From assembly GCA_016297405.1 (NCBI GenBank), contig JAEDGP010000098.1, positions 1 to 5,924 on the forward strand: 5,924 bases of DNA, given 5' to 3'. The position numbers and the translations under genes were made by a program. Shown here one piece after another: positions 1 through 3,993 of the stretch. Below the pieces are notes generated by a model. That model saw nothing but the letters and a program-made list of their open reading frames with translations. It had not been told where the DNA came from and did not search any database. Position 1 is the first letter of the stretch, and each line of letters begins with the position of its first letter. The stretch is from Treponema sp. (GTDB taxonomy: Bacteria > Spirochaetota > Spirochaetia > Treponematales > Treponemataceae).

Positions 1-12
1 AGTTTGCATTAC

Positions 13-37
13 GGTGGTTGAGTTTATCGAAACCACC
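13..37. repeat. Short intergenic palindrome (GGTTGAG...TCGAAACC type)
   Basis: The arms GGTGGTT (13-19) and AACCACC (31-37) are perfect inverted repeats around an 11-base centre, GAGTTTATCGA. The site lies just downstream of the minus-strand gene that ends at 100. There is no T-run directly after the hairpin on the minus strand, so it does not look like a standard intrinsic terminator, although it might still cap or pause transcription. From memory, the core resembles a GGTTGAG-N-TCGAAACC palindrome that recurs in intergenic DNA of several bacterial groups; this resemblance is not verified here. Confidence 0.6.
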
Positions 38-57
38 ACATTTAGTGTAGCAGTTAT

Positions 58-84
58 TACTTGTTGGACAGCCTCTTTTTGTTT
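58..84 (+). repeat. T-rich GACAGCC element, copy 1
   Basis: The segment reads TACTTGT, then TG, then GACAGCC, then a T-rich run. A closely similar segment occurs at 2156-2182 (TACTTGT, GACAGCC, T-run). Similarity continues to the left (TGTA...AGTT before TACTTGT) and weakly to the right (TATA-containing). The two copies flank the outer-membrane-protein gene and its leader in the same orientation. TGGACA (65-70) followed after 19 bases by TATACA (90-95) looks like a weak promoter pointing into the 3' end of that gene in the antisense direction. Function is unknown. Confidence 0.45.
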
Positions 85-99
85 TATCCTATACAGGAA

Positions 100-1761
100 T
101 TAGAACTGGTATTTGCATCCAATCTGTGCAAAACTGTTGCGTTCCCATCCGTCAAATTCGCTTTCTTCGTTATTTGTCCAGATGTAAAGACCGCTAAGTG
201 TAAGATTGAAGTCATCTTTAAGGTTGAAAGTAACTGATGGCATTACAAGAACATCGCCACGTTCGATTCCCCATATACCCTTGATGTCAAGCTTAATCTT
301 TTCGTGATTAAATGTGTCTGTTACGTTTACGATAAGCTTGTTGTTCCATGCAGAATCTTTTGCATTGTAGTCAACGTCAAATTCTTTGTAAGAAGCTTTG
401 AACTTGCTGCTCAATGAATCCAAAGGAGTGCCGGCAAATGGACTGAATTCTGAATCTTCGATTTTATCGTAGTTCAAAACGAATCTACCGTTTTCCTGAA
501 TGTTGATGTTGATGTTTGTGTGTGGAACATCAAAGTCAAAACCTGCAACCCATGAAATACTGTTGTTGTGAACCCATGGATCATCACCGTCAATATCATC
601 AGTAAGTGTATAAGCTGCTTCCCATCTTGTGTTCAAAGGTCCAGCAATGAATGCTGCTTCAAGACCAAATACATGAACTTTGTCATATTCAAGTTCTGGT
701 AATTCTGCTTCATAACGGTCAAGTTCTGTTTTAGCCATGCCGATTACAGTATCTGTAAGTGCTGCATATTCAGGTCCAAGACTTGTACCGCGGTCTCCTT
801 CTGGAATTGCAAGGATAGAATCAAGAGTTTTGTTCATTACTCCAGCAGCTGTAGCGTTGTATAGCTTTTTTACATTTGCGCTAGGCTGTTTGTTGTGTCC
901 GTAGTAGTAGCTTACGCCAAGGTCAACGCTTCCGATTGTGAATGTTGAGCGGGCACCAAACTGGCCATATTTAAGCTGATATGTATCAGGGTAAAGGCTG
1001 TTTGAATCAAAGCTGCTTGCGTTCATAAGTGCTCCAATTGTTGTTGGAGTTACTGTTCCGCCAGCCATGCTTGAGCTGATAGGTGTGGTGAGCATTTCTT
1101 CAACTGTGCTTGTAAGCTTTCTTGAAGCCTTTGGAATCCATAAACCACTTGAAGCAAGACGGTCAGCTGTCATCATAGGAGCATAGATTGCTTCGAATCG
1201 AAGATTTGTTGGTGTACTGTATACTGCGCGGAACATTGTTTCAGCAATGCGGCGATCCAGATAGTCTGGAATGATGTAATCTGTGTAGTCATTTGCATTG
1301 AAGTTATCAAGAACGTGAATCTTGTCGCCTTTACCCCAAACTACGCGCATCTTTCCGGCTTCAAGCTGGAAGTCGCCCATATAAGCGCAGGCTGTGAATT
1401 CGTCAAGAATGTCCCATTTGTAGTCGCCCAAAGAATACTTGTTGAGCTTGATTTTCATGTTCAGGTCAGTGTTTGGACCAGAGTATTTAAGGTCAAGTTT
1501 TCCGTTTGGGTTGATTTCTGATTTCATTTCGCCAAAGAAAGGGCGGTCTTCATATTCAAATCGACCTTGTTTATCCATTCCAGTTATGTCGCTTGCTTCG
1601 AAATAAGCTCTTGCTGTTACTTCAGCGCTTCCGTTTATTGAAAAAGATGGTTCTGAAGCTGTGTCAAAAGAATCAAAGCCGTCGTCCCAATCCTGTGCAA
1701 AACCGCAGGCTGCTACAGTAAGGGCTGCGGCACCTGCAATCATTTTTTTTGTAATTTTCAT
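100..1761 (-). CDS. Exported, probable outer-membrane beta-barrel protein (treponemal, uncharacterised)
   Basis: The 553-residue product starts with a signal peptide: Lys residues at 2, 5 and 6, a hydrophobic stretch at about 7-18, and a likely cleavage around GFAQ-D (22-24). The acidic mature N-terminus starts DWDDGFDSFD. The rest is rich in alternating polar/hydrophobic strands, clearest at 271-288, 361-388, 400-432 and 474-553. It ends in a strand whose last residues are YQF, the terminal-aromatic pattern recognised by the BAM machinery. A conserved-looking motif GKMRVVWGKGDKIHVLD (136-152) recalls G-R-x-x-x-x-WG motifs of porin-like proteins such as the DUF1302 group; that link is tentative. 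Ser/Thr/Ala-rich stretches at about 196-265 and 292-360 could be long loops. The start is supported by AAGGGGAG five bases before the ATG. An alternative reading is a lipoprotein, because VAAC (16-19) fits a spirochaete lipobox. Substrate and role are unknown. The gene stands alone, with a long structured leader. Confidence 0.85.
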   Translation of the reverse strand: MKITKKMIAGAAALTVAACGFAQDWDDGFDSFDTASEPSFSINGSAEVTARAYFEASDITGMDKQGRFEYEDRPFFGEMKSEINPNGKLDLKYSGPNTDLNMKIKLNKYSLGDYKWDILDEFTACAYMGDFQLEAGKMRVVWGKGDKIHVLDNFNANDYTDYIIPDYLDRRIAETMFRAVYSTPTNLRFEAIYAPMMTADRLASSGLWIPKASRKLTSTVEEMLTTPISSSMAGGTVTPTTIGALMNASSFDSNSLYPDTYQLKYGQFGARSTFTIGSVDLGVSYYYGHNKQPSANVKKLYNATAAGVMNKTLDSILAIPEGDRGTSLGPEYAALTDTVIGMAKTELDRYEAELPELEYDKVHVFGLEAAFIAGPLNTRWEAAYTLTDDIDGDDPWVHNNSISWVAGFDFDVPHTNININIQENGRFVLNYDKIEDSEFSPFAGTPLDSLSSKFKASYKEFDVDYNAKDSAWNNKLIVNVTDTFNHEKIKLDIKGIWGIERGDVLVMPSVTFNLKDDFNLTLSGLYIWTNNEESEFDGWERNSFAQIGCKYQF

Positions 1762-1766
1762 ATTTA

Positions 1767-1774
1767 CTCCCCTT
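1767..1774 (-). promoter_or_regulatory. Ribosome binding site of the outer-membrane-protein gene
   Basis: On the minus strand AAGGGGAG sits five bases upstream of the ATG at 1761. It lies inside a longer block, TGACTTTTTAAGGGGAG (1767-1783), that is nearly duplicated at 1919-1933. This fixes the start codon. Confidence 0.8.
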
Positions 1775-1783
1775 AAAAAGTCA
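1767..1783 (-). repeat. Duplicated Shine-Dalgarno block, gene-proximal copy
   Basis: On the minus strand this block reads TGACTTTTTAAGGGGAG and is followed by GTAA-like sequence. The distal copy (1919-1933) reads TGACTTTTAAGGGGG and is also followed closely by GTAA. The copies differ by one T and a base or two after the G-run. The repeats are direct and about 150 bases apart, and they bracket the four hairpins of the leader. The proximal copy is the working ribosome binding site. Confidence 0.65.
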
Positions 1784-1878
1784 GGAAGATTGTTTCAACA
1801 ATCGACTGCCTTTTTACGCTGTTCCGTAATGTAATGAGGAACAGCAGTTCGATAATAAGTTTGCAACGCAAACTTTAA

Positions 1879-1917
1879 GTAAGATAAAGCCGCGCTATTT
1901 TAGCGGTTTTATCTTAC
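1879..1917. repeat. 15-bp inverted repeat (leader hairpin 1)
   Basis: The left arm at 1879-1893 (GTAAGATAAAGCCGC) pairs with the right arm at 1903-1917; the only non-Watson-Crick pair is one G-T. The central bases can also pair in a shifted register (CGCTA with TAGCG), so the tip could switch between two forms. It is the strongest secondary structure in the 1762-2205 spacer. It has no flanking poly-T on either strand, which argues against a terminator. Confidence 0.75.
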
Positions 1918-1918
1918 G

Positions 1919-1933
1919 CCCCCTTAAAAGTCA
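1919..1933 (-). repeat. Duplicated Shine-Dalgarno block, distal copy
   Basis: TGACTTTTAAGGGGG on the minus strand nearly matches the ribosome-binding block at 1767-1783. It lies immediately downstream of the predicted -10 element, so it would be at the very 5' end of the transcript. No ATG, GTG or TTG with a sensible ORF follows it at normal spacing, so it probably does not start a leader peptide. Confidence 0.6.
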
Positions 1934-1937
1934 TAGA

Positions 1938-1967
1938 ATAATATAACATGATTTTTTTCAATGTAAA
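1938..1967 (-). promoter_or_regulatory. Predicted sigma-70-type promoter of the outer-membrane-protein gene
   Basis: On the minus strand TTTACA (1967-1962, five of six matches to TTGACA) is followed after 18 bases by TATTAT (1943-1938), or after 16 bases by TATATT (1945-1940). Both -10 candidates are close to consensus. The surrounding DNA is very AT-rich, so chance matches are common. Start of transcription would be near 1931. Confidence 0.45.
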
Positions 1968-2099
1968 ACAATTTATAAAACATAACAAAAATTATTTGTG
2001 GAATCTTAGTGTACTTATTGTAAAATATCATTATATTCATAACAACGTTTAAAAAAATACAATATGAAAATCAAAATATAAATGGAATTAGGAGTGGAA

Positions 2100-2123
2100 A
2101 TGAGTGTTCTTGAATCTTTATAA
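2100..2123 (+). CDS. Possible 7-residue mini-ORF or leader peptide (MSVLESL)
   Basis: An ATG preceded by AGGAG (2090-2094) with five bases spacing opens a frame of seven codons ending in TAA. The Shine-Dalgarno is better than that of the real gene at 2206. Downstream come the inverted repeat at 2132-2151 and a nine-T run (2171-2179), an order that recalls leader-peptide arrangements. However, there is no strong GC stem next to the T-run and no run of regulatory codons. It may simply be chance. Confidence 0.2.
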   Translation: MSVLESL

Positions 2124-2131
2124 AAAGAGGT

Positions 2132-2151
2132 TTACAAAAAAACGTTTGTAA
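2132..2151. repeat. Small inverted repeat
   Basis: TTACAAA (2132-2138) and TTTGTAA (2145-2151) are perfect inverted repeats around AAAACG. It could be an operator half-site pair or a weak RNA hairpin. It lies just upstream of the promoter candidate for the membrane-protein gene, a position suited to a regulator site, but no matching regulator is visible. Confidence 0.4.
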
Positions 2152-2155
2152 GTTG

Positions 2156-2182
2156 TACTTGTGACAGCCCTTTTTTTTTGTT
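2156..2182 (+). repeat. T-rich GACAGCC element, copy 2
   Basis: TACTTGT, GACAGCC and a T-run match the element at 58-84 apart from two extra bases after TACTTGT in copy 1 and a base in the T-run. This copy overlaps the -35 region proposed for the membrane-protein gene, so the repeat could be part of a promoter. Confidence 0.45.
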
Positions 2183-2190
2183 CATATAAA
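2161..2190 (+). promoter_or_regulatory. Predicted promoter of the membrane-protein gene
   Basis: GTGACA (2161-2166, five of six to TTGACA) is followed after 18 bases by TATAAA (2185-2190, five of six to TATAAT). Transcription would start near 2197, leaving only about nine bases before the ATG at 2206. No Shine-Dalgarno fits into that space, so the message would be almost leaderless if this is the promoter. Confidence 0.4.
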
Positions 2191-2205
2191 TGGTAGATTA
2201 TAGAT

Positions 2206-3045
2206 ATGTTAAGTTATTTCTTCAGAAAAAATTTCAGCGATGGTTGGGATAATGTTCAGCTTTTTTTTGCGCCAAACATTATTCTGGATTTGTGCATGAT
2301 AGTGTGCGGCTTTTTGATTACTTTGGGAGTGAATATTTCCGGAAGCTACAGAGATTTGAGTCTTGCTATCCTGATTTCTTTCATTTTTGTTGTAATGCTG
2401 GCATTTTCTATCCATTCAATAATGTCATTGGCGTGGGCACAGACCGCCCGGCACATCTGTGAATCAGAACCGGTAAGCCTTAAGGAATATTTTGATAACC
2501 TGAAATCTTGTATTAAAGACGGCATAAAATTTGGCATGTTCAATTTTTTTGCATCCGTTGCAACATTCACAGGTTTCTGGTTCTATTTTGATAATTTCTT
2601 TAGGACAAGGGACGTGACAGGCTTGTTTGCAGGATGCATTTTTATGTGGATTGCGGTGTGCATATTTATGGCTGCGGCATGGTATCCTTCGCTTAGAGCC
2701 TATATGAGAAATGGTTTTTGGAAGTCAATGAAAAAATGTTTTATCGTTTTGTTCGATAATCTGGCAGTTAATATAGTTTTGCTGTTTTACAGTGTGATTC
2801 TTTTTACGCTTTCCATAATCCTTTTGGGATGTGCCCCTGGTATGTGTGGCTTGGAAATGGCTCGTGTGAACGCGATGCGGCTTTTCATGAAAAAGTACGA
2901 TTATCTGGAAGAGTTGGATAAAAATAATGTACCTTCGTATGATCCTTCCAGAAGAGTTATACCATGGAATAAAATCCTGGAAGAGGATTACGATATGCTT
3001 GGAGACAGAAATTTCAAATCTTTCCTAAAGCCATGGAAAGATTAA
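2206..3045 (+). CDS. Multi-pass inner-membrane protein of unknown function
   Basis: The 279-residue product has about five hydrophobic segments long enough to cross the membrane (roughly 24-43, 51-77, 107-128, 138-158 and 187-209). They are followed by a charged C-terminal tail of about 60 residues that should be cytoplasmic. The tail contains two Pro-Trp pairs (253-254 and 276-277) and an acidic patch LEEDYDMLGDR. The N-terminus, FFRKNFSDGWDN, is amphipathic. The overall plan, a short N-terminal helix then several membrane helices with no catalytic motif, recalls YesL/DUF624-like proteins, but only weakly; I do not recognise the family firmly. The ATG at 2206 is the first possible start, because an in-frame TAG lies at 2194-2196. 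There is no Shine-Dalgarno upstream. It is transcribed alone, divergent from the outer-membrane-protein gene and convergent with the P-loop gene. Confidence 0.85.
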   Translation: MLSYFFRKNFSDGWDNVQLFFAPNIILDLCMIVCGFLITLGVNISGSYRDLSLAILISFIFVVMLAFSIHSIMSLAWAQTARHICESEPVSLKEYFDNLKSCIKDGIKFGMFNFFASVATFTGFWFYFDNFFRTRDVTGLFAGCIFMWIAVCIFMAAAWYPSLRAYMRNGFWKSMKKCFIVLFDNLAVNIVLLFYSVILFTLSIILLGCAPGMCGLEMARVNAMRLFMKKYDYLEELDKNNVPSYDPSRRVIPWNKILEEDYDMLGDRNFKSFLKPWKD

Positions 3046-3090
3046 AAAAATTCTTTGCTGTGCCGTTTTTGATCATTTGAGTCGTTAAAC

Positions 3091-3131
3091 AAAAAAGGTG
3101 TGCCACATATTATTGCAGCACACCTTTTTTT
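3091..3131. terminator. Bidirectional intrinsic terminator
   Basis: The arm at 3091-3103 (AAAAAAGGTGTGC) pairs perfectly with 3118-3130, with a 14-base loop. The 7-bp GC-containing core GGTGTGC/GCACACC is flanked by A-run and T-run, so a U-tract follows the stem on both strands. It lies between the ends of two convergent genes (3045 and 3143) and would serve both. Confidence 0.9.
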
Positions 3132-3142
3132 GTGTAATTTAT

Positions 3143-3820
3143 TTATTTTGCCATTAAAAGAGTTTTAGAATCAAGCTTTACATTGATGTCAGAAACTTCT
3201 TTTCCTTCGCATTTAAGAACCGCCAATGAAACTACGTTCTGAGCTGCTCCGATGTGGGCAACCGTAGAGAACATTGGAAGAAGAGCATTATCCAATGAAT
3301 CTTTAAGTTTGTCACTTTCGTTTGTTGAGCTGAACCATGCTGTCATTTTTTCTGCCTTTACGAAGTCGGCAACAGCTTTTACGTCAGCTTCGCTTACTTT
3401 TGACATGTCAGCACCATCAATAATCAAAGAAGCGATGTTGATGCCACCGTCTTTCATGGCTTTGATTGTGTTGATAACCTTTGGCAATGTGAAGTTTTCC
3501 TGGTTAAAGTTAAGAATTGTTCTGTTGCTGACAATTGCGTCGCTAAGTGCTCCGATGTTATCGATATTCTTCTTTTTTCCGATTTCAGCAAGTATGCTGT
3601 CATACCAGGAAATTACATTTGAAGAATGCTGATCAAATGAAACGTGAATTACGTGCTTATCATGGATCAACGCATCAAGACCAAACTGAACCAAAACTGA
3701 AGTCTTACCAAGACCTTTCTTTGCAGTAATAATACCCATTTCTCCGTCTTTCAAACCGCCATTTGTAGCGTTGTCAAAGTATCTTACTGGGCTAAAATCG
3801 ATTAAATCCTGTTTTACCAT
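3143..3820 (-). CDS. RecA/KaiC-like P-loop protein, uncharacterised
   Basis: The 225-residue product, started at MVKQDLIDF, has a RecA-superfamily layout. An N-terminal strand leads to a Walker A loop, AKKGLGKTS (33-41), with the phosphate-binding Lys39 and Thr40. A strand HVIHVSFDQ (56-64) follows. The Walker B strand is ASLIIDGAD (130-138), with Asp135. A later strand, TAWFSST (160-166), sits where sensor residues lie in this fold. The first Gly of the P-loop is Ala (A33), a mild departure from GxxGxGKT. There is no DNA-binding, zinc-finger or lon-type domain, and no membrane segment, so it is probably a small soluble NTPase. The ATG at 3820 is preferred because AAGGAG lies seven bases upstream. 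The frame stays open to an ATG at 3949, but that extension would cover the promoter and run into the fusA terminator hairpin. Single gene; substrate and partners unknown. Confidence 0.85.
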   Translation of the reverse strand: MVKQDLIDFSPVRYFDNATNGGLKDGEMGIITAKKGLGKTSVLVQFGLDALIHDKHVIHVSFDQHSSNVISWYDSILAEIGKKKNIDNIGALSDAIVSNRTILNFNQENFTLPKVINTIKAMKDGGINIASLIIDGADMSKVSEADVKAVADFVKAEKMTAWFSSTNESDKLKDSLDNALLPMFSTVAHIGAAQNVVSLAVLKCEGKEVSDINVKLDSKTLLMAK

Positions 3821-3827
3821 AGTAGTG

Positions 3828-3833
3828 CTCCTT
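3828..3833 (-). promoter_or_regulatory. Ribosome binding site deciding the P-loop gene start
   Basis: AAGGAG on the minus strand lies seven bases before the ATG at 3820, inside ACTTTTTAAGGAG. That block is shared with the leader of the gene ending at 100, so it is probably a common form of translation signal in this genome. It argues against the longer frame starting at 3949. Confidence 0.85.
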
Positions 3834-3873
3834 AAAAAGTTGTATTTATTAATAATTATTTTATCTACTATTA

Positions 3874-3902
3874 ATGATAAGGCGGAATTTGGGAAAAGTC
3901 CA
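3874..3902 (-). promoter_or_regulatory. Predicted promoter of the P-loop gene
   Basis: On the minus strand TGGACT (3902-3897, four of six to TTGACA) is followed after exactly 17 bases by TATCAT (3879-3874, five of six to TATAAT). Transcription would begin near 3867, giving a leader of about 47 bases that ends in the strong ribosome binding site. It lies just past the fusA terminator, as expected for an independent unit. Confidence 0.5.
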
Positions 3903-3923
3903 TCATTATTTTTTTTGTTAAAT

Positions 3924-3961
3924 AAAAACACCGGAATGAAGAGGTTCATTCCGGTGTTTTT
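3924..3961 (-). terminator. Intrinsic terminator of fusA
   Basis: A perfect 17-bp stem (3924-3940 with 3945-3961) surrounds the four-base loop GAGG. Its GC-containing core is CACCGGAATGAA. On the minus strand the stem ends in a U-run (TTTTTATT), about 33 bases after the fusA stop codon. The stem is also flanked by T on the plus strand, but no plus-strand gene ends there. It separates fusA from the P-loop gene. Confidence 0.92.
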
Positions 3962-3993
3962 TAGCAGTTTAATTAAACAGCATTAGCTTTTAA

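Larger units (their letters stand above)
1762..1931 (-). promoter_or_regulatory. Structured 5' leader with four hairpins
   Basis: About 170 bases separate the predicted transcription start (near 1931) from the start codon. Four perfect or near-perfect hairpins occur in a row. At 1879-1917 there is a 15-bp stem with one G-T wobble and a 9-base loop. At 1857-1875 there is an 8-bp stem (AAGTTTGC/GCAAACTT) with a 3-base loop. At 1818-1845 there is an 8-bp stem (GCTGTTCC/GGAACAGC) with a 12-base loop, plus an outer ATCGACT/AGTTCGAT pairing (1801-1807 with 1846-1853) that has one bulge. At 1788-1803 there is GATTGT/ACAATC around a tetraloop; it shares 1801-1803 with that outer pairing, so the two are mutually exclusive. 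None is followed by a U-run, so a simple attenuator is not supported. I do not recognise a known riboswitch. A cis-acting RNA controlling stability or translation is an inference. Confidence 0.55.
1968..2205. other. AT-rich spacer between divergent genes
   Basis: No sizeable coding region is visible here on either strand. Contents seen are a 7-codon ORF with a good Shine-Dalgarno (2090-2123), an inverted repeat TTACAAA/TTTGTAA (2132-2138 and 2145-2151), the second GACAGCC/T-run element (2156-2182), and a promoter candidate for the plus gene. Base composition from 1968 to 2090 is strongly A+T and gives no clear signal beyond the upstream region of the two divergent promoters. Confidence 0.5.

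Noticed and set aside
1315..1521. Plus-strand ORF of 68 codons inside the outer-membrane-protein gene
   Set aside because: It lies antisense within a well-supported coding region, has no ribosome site and shows no recognisable protein features.
1879..1917. 15-bp hairpin as an intrinsic terminator
   Set aside because: There is no U-run after the stem on either strand, and it lies inside the leader of the minus gene downstream of its likely promoter.
1788..1917. Series of hairpins as a CRISPR array or tRNA
   Set aside because: The hairpins differ in sequence and spacing, with no repeated unit, and none forms a cloverleaf or carries tRNA consensus bases.
2209..2570. Two minus-strand ORFs opposite the membrane-protein gene
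   Set aside because: Both are short shadows of the plus-strand coding frame, without Shine-Dalgarno or domain signals.
3252..3632. Plus-strand ORF of 126 codons opposite the P-loop gene
   Set aside because: It is antisense to a gene with clear Walker motifs; its hydrophobic, Ser-rich composition is what the reverse complement of that gene would give.
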